A stretch of 54,472 bases of DNA from JBBDIK01 sp040880465 (GTDB taxonomy: Bacteria > Actinomycetota > UBA4738 > JBBDHU01): positions 1 to 54,472 of the forward strand of contig JBBDIK010000002.1 of assembly GCA_040880465.1 (NCBI GenBank). The letters are read 5' to 3'. This document shows positions 33,516-42,673 of this stretch, piece by piece; the first letter of the stretch is position 1, and the number at the start of each line of letters is the position of its first letter. A program made the translations under genes and the position numbers. The notes beneath the pieces are model-generated. The model worked only from the letters and a program-made list of their open reading frames with translations. It was not told where the DNA came from and ran no database searches.

Positions 33516-34235
33516 TTGCCGGGATCATCCATCGGGATCGGGACCGCGTTGCGCAGGGCGCGAGAACACCGTGCCAAGACCATCGACGAGGTGTCGCGGG
33601 ATACGCACATCCGCGTCGAGTACTTGACCGCCCTCGAGACTGAGTCATTCGATGCCATCTCCGAAGACGTCTACGTCCGTGGGTTCCTGCGCTCCTACTC
33701 GCAGTACCTGGGCCTGGACGCCGACAAGGTGCTGGCCTCCTATTCGAAGGAGAAGGGGTCGAGTAGCGCCCCGGCGCCCCTGGCCCCATCCGCCGACGAG
33801 GATGGTGAGGTCGAACAGGTGCTGCGGCCTCGCCGGACGAGTAGCTGGATCCTGGCCGGTGGGATCGCGTTCACGGTCCTGCTGATCGCTGCGGCGGCGG
33901 GCCTGCTGTCCGCATCGAAGTCGACGCCGGAGCCCGCTGTGCTGCCGACGGCCGTTCCGGACTCGCCGGTCGCCGTCCCGGGCCGTGTGAAGCTCGGACT
34001 CGTCGCGCAGGCGCCGGTTGAGGAGGCGCGCATCACGATCGACGGTGTGGTTGCTTACGAGGGGCCGCTGCAGGATCAGGAGGCGCGCACCTTCGAGGGT
34101 GAGCGCGAGATCACGGTCTGGTTCTCGCAAGGCGGCACCGTGTCCCTGCGGATCCACGGCAAGGACGCGAAGACCCCGGGCAAGCCGGGCACGCCCTACG
34201 AGGCGACCTTCCGCGCCAAGCAGGAACAGGGGTAG
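33516..34235 (+). CDS. RodZ-like protein: cytoplasmic HTH, one membrane segment, external beta domain
   Basis: 239 aa. The TTG at 33516 is the likely start, with a strong CAGGAGGAG upstream. Residues about 8-75 form an HTH_25 Cro/C1-type domain (GTALRRAREHRAKTIDEVSRDTHI, ALETESFDAISEDVYVRGFLRSYSQYLGLD). One membrane helix follows (SWILAGGIAFTVLLIAAAAGLL), then a Pro-rich linker and a DUF4115-like extracellular domain (ITIDGVVAYEGPLQDQEARTF). In RodZ the HTH binds MreB and helps set cell shape; whether this organism has MreB cannot be seen. The ftsK-rodZ-pgsA order is known in actinobacteria and firmicutes. Confidence 0.87.
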   Translation: MPGSSIGIGTALRRAREHRAKTIDEVSRDTHIRVEYLTALETESFDAISEDVYVRGFLRSYSQYLGLDADKVLASYSKEKGSSSAPAPLAPSADEDGEVEQVLRPRRTSSWILAGGIAFTVLLIAAAAGLLSASKSTPEPAVLPTAVPDSPVAVPGRVKLGLVAQAPVEEARITIDGVVAYEGPLQDQEARTFEGEREITVWFSQGGTVSLRIHGKDAKTPGKPGTPYEATFRAKQEQG

Positions 34236-34260
34236 CGCGATCGCCCCCGGGATCAAGCCC

Positions 34261-34812
34261 TTGGGCCTCGGATGGCCGAACATCGTCTCGATCGCGCGGA
34301 TCGCGGTGGTTCCGTTCATGGTGTGGCTGATGGTCATGCCGTCGGAGGGAGCCGCCTGGGCGGCGACCGCGCTGTTCGCGGCCGGGGCGGCGACCGACCG
34401 TCTGGACGGCTACCTCGCCCGGCGCCACGGCATGGTGACGCCGACCGGGGCCTGGCTCGATCCGCTGGCCGACAAGCTCTTCGTGATCACCCCGATCGTC
34501 GTGATGGTGGCGCAGGAGCGTTTCCCGTGGTGGGCCGCCGCCGTCATCATCGTGCGCGAAGGGGCCGTGTCGATGTTCCGTTGGCGTATGGACAAGCGGG
34601 GGCTGTCGCTGCCGGCATCATCTGCCGGCAAACTCAAGACGGTGGTACAGCTCGTGGCGATCGGGGCCTACCTGATGCCGGGGATCGTGGGCGGCCTTCG
34701 CCTCGGTCTGGTCGTGCTCGCCGTTGCCATCACGGTCTACTCGGGGGTGGAGTACTTCGTGAACGGCGAGAAGCTGGAGCACCTGGCCAAGGAAGAGGGT
34801 GCGGCTACGTGA
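34261..34812 (+). CDS. pgsA: CDP-diacylglycerol-glycerol-3-phosphate 3-phosphatidyltransferase
   Basis: 183 aa from TTG 34261. This integral membrane enzyme makes phosphatidylglycerol phosphate from CDP-diacylglycerol. The complete CDP-alcohol phosphatidyltransferase motif is present, DGYLARRHGMVTPTG followed by AWLDPLADK (D-G-x2-A-R-x8-G-x3-D-x3-D). Several membrane helices follow (LFVITPIVVMVAQ; WWAAAVIIVREG; GLVVLAVAITVY). The start is uncertain: no ATG or GTG lies in a suitable place, and TTG 34261 has a weak ribosome-binding site; an ATC at 34240 placed after AGGGGTAG is possible. Related enzymes make other phosphatidyl alcohols, but the synteny with cinA and recA supports PgsA. Confidence 0.9.
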   Translation: MGLGWPNIVSIARIAVVPFMVWLMVMPSEGAAWAATALFAAGAATDRLDGYLARRHGMVTPTGAWLDPLADKLFVITPIVVMVAQERFPWWAAAVIIVREGAVSMFRWRMDKRGLSLPASSAGKLKTVVQLVAIGAYLMPGIVGGLRLGLVVLAVAITVYSGVEYFVNGEKLEHLAKEEGAAT

Positions 34813-34844
34813 GGGCTCGGACGTGAGGGCGGCTACATGAGGGC
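34801..34844 (+). repeat. Short direct repeat across the pgsA stop and cinA start
   Basis: GCGGCTACGTGAGGGC (34801-34816) recurs as GCGGCTACATGAGGGC (34829-34844) with one mismatch, and an intermediate ACGTGAGGGC lies at 34821-34830. The single G-to-A change creates the cinA ATG; in the first copy the same place holds the pgsA TGA stop. Confidence 0.7.
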
Positions 34845-36087
34845 CGAGATCATCGGCGTCGGGACCGAGATCCTGCTCGGTCAGATCGTGAACGACAACG
34901 CCCGTTGGATGTCGGAGCGGCTCGCCGAGATCGGGGTCGACGTTCTGCACCACCAGGTCGTCGGGGACAACGTCGACCGCATCGCGGAGGCGTTCGAGCT
35001 GGCCATGTCTCGTTCCGACGTCGTCATCTCGACCGGCGGGCTTGGGCCGACCCAGGACGACATCTCGCGCGACGGACTCGCGAAAGCGCTGGGGATCTCG
35101 ATGGAACGCCATCCGGAGATCGAGGAGTTCCTTCGCGCGAAGTTCGAGCGGATCGGGCGCCCCATGCATCCGTCGAACCTGATCCAGGCGATGGTGCCGG
35201 TCGGCTGCCGGTACATCCTCCCGGACCGCGGGACGGCGCCGGGGCTGGTGTGGGAGCCGGCAGCGGGCGGCCGCGTCTATTGCGTGCCGGGAGTCCCGGC
35301 GGAGATGCGCGAGATGATGGACGGCACGATCCTGCCGGAGCTGCACGAGCTGACCGGCGAGGCGATCGTCTCACGGGTCATCCGTTCGACCGGCATCGCC
35401 GAGGCGAAGGTCGGGGAGCTGTTGGGCGACCTGTTCGAGACGCTGGACAACCCGACCGTCGCCTACCTGGCCTCGTCGGGCGAAGTGAAGGTCCGGCTGA
35501 CGGCGAAAGCGGCGACCGATGCGGAGGCGGAGGCGTTGATCGCGCCGGTGTGCGACGAGGTGGTCGCGCGCATCGGTGACTTCGTGTTCACGACCCAGAA
35601 CGAGGAGCTCGAGGAGGCCGTTGGCCGGTTGCTGCGAGGTGCCGGCAAGAGTCTGGCGACCGCGGAGTCCATCACGGCCGGCACCGTCGCCGGCCGCATC
35701 ACCTCGGTGCCCGGGTCGTCCGACTACTTCGTGGGTGGGGCGATCGCCTACACACCCGAGGAGAAGGTGCGGGTCCTGAGAGTGTCGCGGGAGACCCTAG
35801 ACGATCAAGGTGTTGTCAGTCGCGAGTGCGCTCGCGAGATGGCGCAGGGGGGGCGAGAGCTGTTCGGCGCGGACCTCTGCGTCGCGCTGACGGGGGCAGC
35901 CGGTCCGGACCCACACGGTGGCGCGTTGGTCGGTGAGATGTGGGTCGCGATCGAGACGGACGACGGCGTGTCGCACCAGCGCGGGTTCCGGGCGCCGGGG
36001 GACCGCGAGCAGGTCCGCCGCTGGGGCCAGCAGGCCGCGCTGGACCTGGTTCGGCGCAGCCTCGAGGGTCTCAAGCTCCCCGACTAG
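34837..36087 (+). CDS. cinA: CinA-like protein (MoCF domain plus NMN amidohydrolase domain)
   Basis: 416 aa. The N-terminal MoCF/COG1058 domain (MRAEIIGVGTEILLGQIVNDN, STGGLGPTQDDISRD) is an ADP-ribose pyrophosphatase-type fold. The C-terminal PncC domain (LATAESITAGTVAGRIT, GAIAYTPEEKVRVL, ALTGAAGPD) deamidates nicotinamide mononucleotide in pyridine nucleotide recycling. The name comes from competence-induced loci, where it lies before recA as here. Usual length. The Shine-Dalgarno is weak and lies in a short duplicated segment. The next gene starts immediately after its stop. Confidence 0.95.
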   Translation: MRAEIIGVGTEILLGQIVNDNARWMSERLAEIGVDVLHHQVVGDNVDRIAEAFELAMSRSDVVISTGGLGPTQDDISRDGLAKALGISMERHPEIEEFLRAKFERIGRPMHPSNLIQAMVPVGCRYILPDRGTAPGLVWEPAAGGRVYCVPGVPAEMREMMDGTILPELHELTGEAIVSRVIRSTGIAEAKVGELLGDLFETLDNPTVAYLASSGEVKVRLTAKAATDAEAEALIAPVCDEVVARIGDFVFTTQNEELEEAVGRLLRGAGKSLATAESITAGTVAGRITSVPGSSDYFVGGAIAYTPEEKVRVLRVSRETLDDQGVVSRECAREMAQGGRELFGADLCVALTGAAGPDPHGGALVGEMWVAIETDDGVSHQRGFRAPGDREQVRRWGQQAALDLVRRSLEGLKLPD

Positions 36088-36633
36088 ATGCGGCTGTTCA
36101 TCGCCGTCGAGTTGCCGCCGGAGGTGCGGGAGGCGGTGCACGCGGCGCTCGATCCGCTGCGCGATCGGTTCCCGAGGATCAGGTGGGTTCCGGCCGAGAA
36201 CCTCCACGTGACGCTCCGGTTCCTCGGGGAGCTCGGCGCCGATCGGCAGGCGGAGATCGAGGGGTCGATGCTGGCGGTCGCCCGGCGGTGGGAGCCCTTC
36301 GAGCTCTCGTGCTCAGGGGTCGGGGCGTTCCCTTCGGGCCGGAGTGCGAAGACAGTGTGGGTGGGGCTGGGCGATCCGGGCGGACTGTTGAAGCGCCTAG
36401 CTGCCGATCTCGACGACGAACTGGCCGCGGGTTTCGGTCGCGAGGAGCGAGCGTTCAAGCCGCACCTAACCGTGGCCCGCTCGACGCAGCGCCTGCCATT
36501 GCTCGACGGACTGCCGCCGCTGTCCCTGCCATCGGAGGCGTTCACGGTGGACCGGCTGACCCTGTTCCGGAGTCACCTCGGCGGCCCGGCCCCCGAGTAC
36601 GAGTCGCTCGCTACTGCCCGTCTGGGCGCCTAA
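36088..36633 (+). CDS. thpR: RNA 2',3'-cyclic phosphodiesterase (2H superfamily, ThpR)
   Basis: 181 aa. Two HxT/S motifs define the 2H fold: LHVTLRFLGEL (about residues 40-50) and FKPHLTVARS (about 127-136). It begins MRLFIAVELPPEVREAV, as in the LigT/ThpR family, which hydrolyses 2',3'-cyclic phosphate at RNA ends and was first described as a 2'-5' RNA ligase. It has no gap from cinA, so the two are one transcript. Biological substrates in bacteria are poorly known. Confidence 0.93.
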   Translation: MRLFIAVELPPEVREAVHAALDPLRDRFPRIRWVPAENLHVTLRFLGELGADRQAEIEGSMLAVARRWEPFELSCSGVGAFPSGRSAKTVWVGLGDPGGLLKRLAADLDDELAAGFGREERAFKPHLTVARSTQRLPLLDGLPPLSLPSEAFTVDRLTLFRSHLGGPAPEYESLATARLGA

Positions 36634-36644
36634 CGCAGATATGC

Positions 36645-36673
36645 TTGACCTCGAACACACGTTCGATTAGCCT
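36645..36673 (+). promoter_or_regulatory. recA promoter with LexA (SOS) box in the spacer
   Basis: -35 TTGACC (36645-36650), 17-bp spacer, -10 TAGCCT (36668-36673). The spacer holds a perfect Cheo-type LexA box CGAACACACGTTCG (36652-36665). LexA binding here would directly exclude polymerase. The recA leader downstream is about 110 nt long and contains a GACCC/GGGTC hairpin. Confidence 0.9.
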
Positions 36674-36792
36674 CCTCCCTGGCACCGGGGAATGACACGG
36701 GTGTAAGTTGTGTCAGACCCCCTTGTTAGGGTCGCTCTTGCACTCCCGGAGACGGGACCGGGGCGGCCACAGGGGACGAAGGAGGCTTTGCG

Positions 36793-37953
<1,161 letters not shown>

Positions 37954-37966
37954 GGCGGCCGGTCCG

Positions 37967-38482
37967 TTGGCGACGAAGCAGCGTCAGAAGCGTGTCGACC
38001 ACCGCACCCCGCAAGAGCGTATCCACGACCGGGCCCTCGGGCTGCTGGCCGTCCGGTGGCGCAGCCATAAGGAGATGGCCGACCGGCTCCGGCTCGCCGG
38101 GTTCGAGCCCGTCCTCGTCGATGCCGAACTTCGCCGATTGGAAGACTCCCGCCTCCTGGACGACCAGCGCTTCGCGGAGGAGTTCACGCTCGGCTCGGTG
38201 ACCAGCCGACGGGTGGGTCGGCGAGCCGTAATCGTGGGGCTTCGTCAGAAGGGCATCGCGCGCGAGACCATCGATGCGGTAACGGCCGGACTCACCGACG
38301 AGCAGGAGGAGGTACGTGCGTTGGAGCTTGCGACGGTGAGGGTCCGTCGCCTGACCAACCTCGACCGTCCGACGGCGTTCTCACGGCTGTCCGACTTCCT
38401 GATGCGCCGGGGGTTCGACCCCGCCATCGCCCGCAGGGTGAGTGCCCAGGCGATCGGAGCGGAACTCGACGAGCCTGAGTAG
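37967..38482 (+). CDS. recX: Regulatory protein RecX
   Basis: 171 aa from TTG 37967, the only plausible initiator. RecX binds RecA filaments and modulates their growth. Three-helix repeats are visible: ALGLLAVRWRSHKEMADRLRLAGF, LEDSRLLDDQRFAEEFT and the YLMRRGF-like LSDFLMRRGFDPAIARRV. The position right behind recA and the basic helical composition support the call. No strong Shine-Dalgarno is visible; it is likely translated from the recA transcript. Confidence 0.9.
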   Translation: MATKQRQKRVDHRTPQERIHDRALGLLAVRWRSHKEMADRLRLAGFEPVLVDAELRRLEDSRLLDDQRFAEEFTLGSVTSRRVGRRAVIVGLRQKGIARETIDAVTAGLTDEQEEVRALELATVRVRRLTNLDRPTAFSRLSDFLMRRGFDPAIARRVSAQAIGAELDEPE

Positions 38483-38742
38483 GCCCGTGACCTCGCTTTC
38501 TTGCGCGTACGCCCCGACGGACGTAGCATCGGAAGTCCAGAGAGAGGCACCAACCGACTGAGAGTTCGCTAACGTGCACGACCCAAAGACCAGGACCGTC
38601 CGAACACACGACCTGAGAGGAAGAGCGGGCCCGGAAGCCCGGGCGCCCATCACGTAGCCGCTCTGCCCTCGCGCGCACGCATGCCCCGAACCCTCGGGCC
38701 GGAAAGGCCTCCCTCGACCATGCACGACCCGAGGAGGTAACG
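38483..38742 (+). promoter_or_regulatory. Promoter and long leader of rny
   Basis: A 260-nt region without a gene. It holds a promoter: -35 TTGCGC (38501-38506), 17 bp, -10 TAGCAT (38524-38529), leaving a leader of about 205 nt before the rny ATG. The leader contains a strong hairpin GCCCGG-AAGC-CCGGGC (about 38628-38643) and a LexA half-site CGAACACACG (38601-38610) without the other half. GAGGAGG lies just before the ATG. I do not recognise a known riboswitch. Confidence 0.5.
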
Positions 38743-40323
38743 ATGAACACCGAAGCTGTGATCGTGGCGGTACTCACCCTGGCGGTGGGTGCGGCTGTCG
38801 GGTTCCTCCTGCGACAAACCATGAGCGCCAACCGGGCCAGTAGCGCAGAGACCAAGGCCGAGCGGATGCTCGCCGACGCCGAGCGGGAGGCCGAGAAGCT
38901 GATCGACAAGGCCACCGGGGAGTCTCGGAGCGAGATCGCGGAGATCCGCAAGCAGGCCGAGGAGGAGATCGCGGGGCGTCGTGAGGAGGTTTCCCAACGC
39001 GAGAAGGCGTTGCAGGAGCGGGAACGCGCCCTCGCCTCCAAGGACGAGGGTCTCGACCGCAGGATCACAGACGCCGAGGAGCTGAAGCAGAGGGTACGCG
39101 GCGAGGCCGAGGAGATGGAGCGGCGCCTGGCCGATCTGGACGAGGAGCGTCAGCTGCTGGACCAGGCGGCAGCGGTGCAGCGGCGCCAGTTGGAGCGGGT
39201 GTCGCAGATGACGGCTCAGGAGGCCAAAGATGCGCTGATGGCCCAGGTCGTCGATGAGGCCAAGCGCCAGGCGATGTCCTCGGTTCGGGAGATCGAGGAG
39301 CGTGCACGGGAGGAGGGAGAGGAACGTGCCCGCAAGATCGTGACCATCGCGATCCAGCGGGTCGCGTCCGAGCAGACCGCCGAGTCCACCGTGACGGTCT
39401 TCGCGCTTCCCTCCGAGGATATGAAGGGCCGCATCATCGGCCGCGAGGGACGGAACATCCGCGCGTTCGAGGCGGTCACCGGCGTGAACCTCATCATCGA
39501 CGACACCCCCGAGGCGGTGGTGTTGTCCTGCTTCGATCCCGTTCGCCGCGAGATCGGCAGGCTCACCCTTGAGAAGTTGGTCGGGGACGGTCGCATCCAA
39601 CCGGCTCGTATCGAGGAGATGCATGAGCGTTCGCAGAAGGAGATCGAGGAGGAGATCAAACGGGCGGGCGAGGCAGCTCTCTTGGAAGCCGGGATCACGG
39701 ACGCGCACCCGGAGATGGTCAAGGTCTTGGGGCGGCTCAAGTACCGCACGTCCTACGGACAGAACGTCCTGAAGCACCTGGTCGAGTCCGCTCACATCGC
39801 GGCATCGCTGGCGGCCGAACTCGGGCTCGACCCGGAGATCCCGAAGCGCGCCGCCATGATGCACGACATCGGGAAGGCCCTCACGCACGAGGTGGAGGGC
39901 TCGCACGCGATCATCGGCGCCGAACTGGCCCGCCGGCTCAAGGAGCCGCCGGAGGTCGTCCATGCGATCGAGGCCCATCACGGGGAGGTCGAGCCGCGCA
40001 CCATCGAGGCGGTGCTGGCTCAGACGGCCGATCAGATCTCGGGGGGCCGACCGGGCGCGCGTCGCGAATCACTCGAGACGTACGTGAAGCGGCTCGAGCG
40101 GCTGGAGGAGATCTGCACCGCCCATCCCGGCGTCGAGAAGACGTTCGCGATGCAGGCCGGCCGGGAGGTTCGCGTAGTCGTCCTGCCGGAGGAGGTCGAC
40201 GACGTGTCGGCGCAGGTCCTGGCCCGCGACATCGCCAAGCAGGTGGAGGAGGAACTGCAGTACCCGGGCCAGATCCGGATCACGGTCGTCCGGGAGCTTC
40301 GTGCGGTCGAGTACGCGAAGTAG
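38743..40323 (+). CDS. rny: Ribonuclease Y
   Basis: 526 aa. It is a membrane-anchored endoribonuclease that initiates mRNA decay. The N-terminal membrane helix (AVIVAVLTLAVGAAVGFLL) is followed by a long charged coiled coil (about residues 30-210), a KH domain (EDMKGRIIGREGRNIRAFEAVTG) and an HD domain (AAMMHDIGKALTHEVEGSHAIIGAEL with the HD pair near residue 373). It ends RITVVRELRAVEYAK, the typical C-terminus. RNase Y is common in Firmicutes and several actinobacterial classes but absent from Streptomyces and Mycobacterium, so its place between recX and miaB is informative about lineage. Confidence 0.96.
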   Translation: MNTEAVIVAVLTLAVGAAVGFLLRQTMSANRASSAETKAERMLADAEREAEKLIDKATGESRSEIAEIRKQAEEEIAGRREEVSQREKALQERERALASKDEGLDRRITDAEELKQRVRGEAEEMERRLADLDEERQLLDQAAAVQRRQLERVSQMTAQEAKDALMAQVVDEAKRQAMSSVREIEERAREEGEERARKIVTIAIQRVASEQTAESTVTVFALPSEDMKGRIIGREGRNIRAFEAVTGVNLIIDDTPEAVVLSCFDPVRREIGRLTLEKLVGDGRIQPARIEEMHERSQKEIEEEIKRAGEAALLEAGITDAHPEMVKVLGRLKYRTSYGQNVLKHLVESAHIAASLAAELGLDPEIPKRAAMMHDIGKALTHEVEGSHAIIGAELARRLKEPPEVVHAIEAHHGEVEPRTIEAVLAQTADQISGGRPGARRESLETYVKRLERLEEICTAHPGVEKTFAMQAGREVRVVVLPEEVDDVSAQVLARDIAKQVEEELQYPGQIRITVVRELRAVEYAK

Positions 40324-40375
40324 GTGCCCGGGGTTCCTCGGCGGCGTCCCCATCCCGGTGGATGCCCGGCGGGGC

Positions 40376-40381
40376 TAGACT
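40376..40381 (+). promoter_or_regulatory. -10 element TAGACT before miaB (leaderless)
   Basis: TAGACT ends 7 nt before the GTG chosen as the miaB start, and no Shine-Dalgarno is present. The same hexamer precedes all three tRNA genes in the window. Confidence 0.6.
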
Positions 40382-40388
40382 CGAACCC

Positions 40389-41741
40389 GTGGAACGCCGC
40401 TACCTGATCCGTACCTTCGGGTGCCAGATGAACGAGCATGACTCCGAACGCATCGCCGGACTGCTTGAGGCGGACGGGATGACCCCGGTCGCAGATGCGA
40501 CGGACGCGGAGGTCATCGTCTTCAACACGTGTGCCATCCGTGAGAACGCGGACAACCGCCTGTACGGGAACCTGGGCCATCTCAAGCCGCTCAAGGATGC
40601 GAACCCGCGGCTGCGGATCGTGGTCGCGGGCTGTCTGGCGCAGAAGGACCGGGGGCAGATCCAGGAGCGAGCCCCCTGGGTCGACGTCGTCGTCGGAACC
40701 CACGCGCTCCCCGGTCTGCTGGACCTGATGCGGCGGGCCGAAGCGGAAGGTCCGCAGATGGACGTCCGTGAGACGACCGAGGTCTTCCCGTCGGCGCTTC
40801 CGGCGCGCCGTGAGGATCCGTTCCACGCATGGGTTTCGATCGCCGTGGGTTGTGACAACGCCTGCACGTTCTGCATCGTTCCGCTGGTGCGCGGCCCCCA
40901 ACTCTCCCGGTCGATGGGAGACATCCTTGCGGAGGTGCAAGGGCTGGCGCGCGACGGGGTCATCGAGGTCACGCTCCTCGGGCAGAACGTCAACACGTAC
41001 GGCCGAGACCTCACGGTGCCGGGTTCGAGCCGCCGCCCCCTGTTCGGCGATCTCCTGAGGGAAGTGGGGGCGGTCGAGGGGATCGAGCGGGTTCGGTTCA
41101 CGAGCCCGCATCCGCACGACTTCACACCGGACGTGATCTCGGCGATGGCGGAGACCCCGGCGGTCTGCGAACACATCCACTTCCCATTGCAGTCGGGCTC
41201 GGACCGGGTCCTGAAGGCGATGCGCCGGTCCTACCGGGCCGAGCGCTACCTGATGTGGCTGGACCGCATCCGTATCGCGATCCCAGATGTCGCCGTCAGC
41301 ACGGACATCATCGTCGGCTTCCCGGGCGAGACGGAGGAGGATTTCGCCGAGACGCTTGGGGTCGTCGAACAGGCGCGGTTCGACTCGGCGTTCATGTTCC
41401 AGTACTCGCCCCGGCCGGGAACCTTCGCTGGGACGATGGATAACCAGATCCCGAAGGAGGTCGTCCAAGAGCGCTTCGACCGGCTCGTCGCGCTCCAAGG
41501 ACGTGCGTCGATGGCCAGCAATCGCGCGCTCGTCGGTCGGCGGCTCGAGGTCCTCGCGGAGGGTGCCGGCCGGAAGGGGTCGAAGATCCAGGGTCGGACC
41601 CGGACGAACAAGCTGGTGCACTTCGAGGGTGACCCCGACGGCGGTGCCGCGCCCGGGACGTTCCTGGACATCGACGTGGTCGCGGCGCATGCCCATCATC
41701 TGGAGGGCGAACCGGTGCGGGAGCCCGCCGCGGCGGTATGA
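40389..41741 (+). CDS. miaB: tRNA-2-methylthio-N6-dimethylallyladenosine synthase
   Basis: 450 aa. This radical-SAM methylthiotransferase modifies i6A37 of tRNAs read by UNN codons. N-terminal UPF0004 domain: TFGCQMNEHDSERI, NTCAIRENADNR and VVAGCLAQKD, carrying the three Cys of one cluster. Radical SAM CDNACTFCIVP (about residues 155-165) binds the second cluster. HFPLQSGSDRVLKAMRR and a C-terminal TRAM domain complete it. GTG 40389 is chosen over the in-frame ATG at 40362, because TAGACT lies 7 nt before it and homologues start at RRYLIRTFGCQ. It is the first gene of a miaB-miaA-dapF-dapL-hflX operon. Confidence 0.94.
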   Translation: MERRYLIRTFGCQMNEHDSERIAGLLEADGMTPVADATDAEVIVFNTCAIRENADNRLYGNLGHLKPLKDANPRLRIVVAGCLAQKDRGQIQERAPWVDVVVGTHALPGLLDLMRRAEAEGPQMDVRETTEVFPSALPARREDPFHAWVSIAVGCDNACTFCIVPLVRGPQLSRSMGDILAEVQGLARDGVIEVTLLGQNVNTYGRDLTVPGSSRRPLFGDLLREVGAVEGIERVRFTSPHPHDFTPDVISAMAETPAVCEHIHFPLQSGSDRVLKAMRRSYRAERYLMWLDRIRIAIPDVAVSTDIIVGFPGETEEDFAETLGVVEQARFDSAFMFQYSPRPGTFAGTMDNQIPKEVVQERFDRLVALQGRASMASNRALVGRRLEVLAEGAGRKGSKIQGRTRTNKLVHFEGDPDGGAAPGTFLDIDVVAAHAHHLEGEPVREPAAAV

Positions 41742-42673
41742 GCCAGGAGGGTCCGCCGGAGCCGTTGCTCGCCCTGGTCGGCCCGACGGCTTCCGGCAAG
41801 ACCGAAGCCGCGCTGGAGATCGCCCAGCGGATGGGCTGTGAGATCGTCTCGGCCGACTCCATGGTGGTGTACCGCCGGATGGACGTGGGAACGGCGAAGC
41901 CGACGCCGTCCGACCGGGCCCGCGTCTCGCACCATCTGGTCGACGTCGCGGATCCGTCCGCTCCGTTCTCTGTGGCGCAGTATCAGGCACTGGCCCTGGC
42001 GGAGATCGGGTTCATCGAACGGCGCGGCGTGCGCCCGCTGATCGTCGGCGGGTCGGGACTCTACGTTCGGGCCGTCGTCGATGAACTGGACTTCCCGGGT
42101 ACCGATCCCCGGACGCGTCGAGATCTGGAGACCGAGGCGCTCCTCGCGGGCGGGTCCGCGCGTCTGTACGAGCGCCTCTCGGAACTCGATCCCGTCGCCG
42201 CCGGCAAGATCGAACCCGAAAACGCCCGGCGAACCGTTCGCGCGCTCGAGGTCGCCGCGATCACCGGAAGGCCGTTCTCCTCGTACGCGACCGCTTGGGA
42301 GGACTACCCCGCCGAACGTGTGAGGGCGGCCGGTCTCGAGGTCCCACGCGAGGTCCTGGCCGAGCGGATCGATCGCCGGGTGCGCGCGATGGTCGAGGAG
42401 CACGAGTTCCTGGAGGAGGTCCGCGACCTGGTGGAGGATGGGTTCGGCGTCTGGCTCACCGCGACGCAGGCCATCGGGTACGCTGAGATGGCGCGGCACC
42501 TGGAAGGGGAGTTGTCCCTGGAAGAGGCGGTCGCTGCGACGGTGAAACGGACCAAGGCGCTGGCGCGGCGGCAGGTGGCGTGGTTCCGGCGGGATCCGCG
42601 GATCAGGTGGTTCCCCGCGCCGGAAGGCGCCGCCGCCATCACGGACGAACTTACGGAGTACCTCAGTGACTGA
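41738..42673 (+). CDS. miaA: tRNA dimethylallyltransferase
   Basis: 311 aa. It adds the dimethylallyl group to A37 of tRNA, the substrate of MiaB. P-loop GPTASGKTEAALEIA, then CEIVSADSMVVYRRMDVGTAKP, HHLVDVADPSAPFSVAQYQ and LTATQAIGYAEM, all typical. The ATG overlaps the miaB stop (ATGA), so the two modification enzymes are coupled. Its end overlaps dapF by 8 nt. Confidence 0.96.
   Translation: MSQEGPPEPLLALVGPTASGKTEAALEIAQRMGCEIVSADSMVVYRRMDVGTAKPTPSDRARVSHHLVDVADPSAPFSVAQYQALALAEIGFIERRGVRPLIVGGSGLYVRAVVDELDFPGTDPRTRRDLETEALLAGGSARLYERLSELDPVAAGKIEPENARRTVRALEVAAITGRPFSSYATAWEDYPAERVRAAGLEVPREVLAERIDRRVRAMVEEHEFLEEVRDLVEDGFGVWLTATQAIGYAEMARHLEGELSLEEAVAATVKRTKALARRQVAWFRRDPRIRWFPAPEGAAAITDELTEYLSD

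Noticed and set aside
34018..34260. ATG start for pgsA at 34018, 81 codons upstream
   Set aside because: That stretch lies inside the RodZ-like gene in another frame and translates to Arg/Ser/Pro-rich shadow sequence.
38601..38610. LexA half-site CGAACACACG in the rny leader
   Set aside because: The second half (GTTCG) is replaced by ACCTG and it lies about 75 bp downstream of the promoter -10. LexA needs both halves.
41366..41382. CGAAC...GTTCG pair inside miaB
   Set aside because: The spacer is 7 nt rather than 4, and it lies in the middle of the gene.
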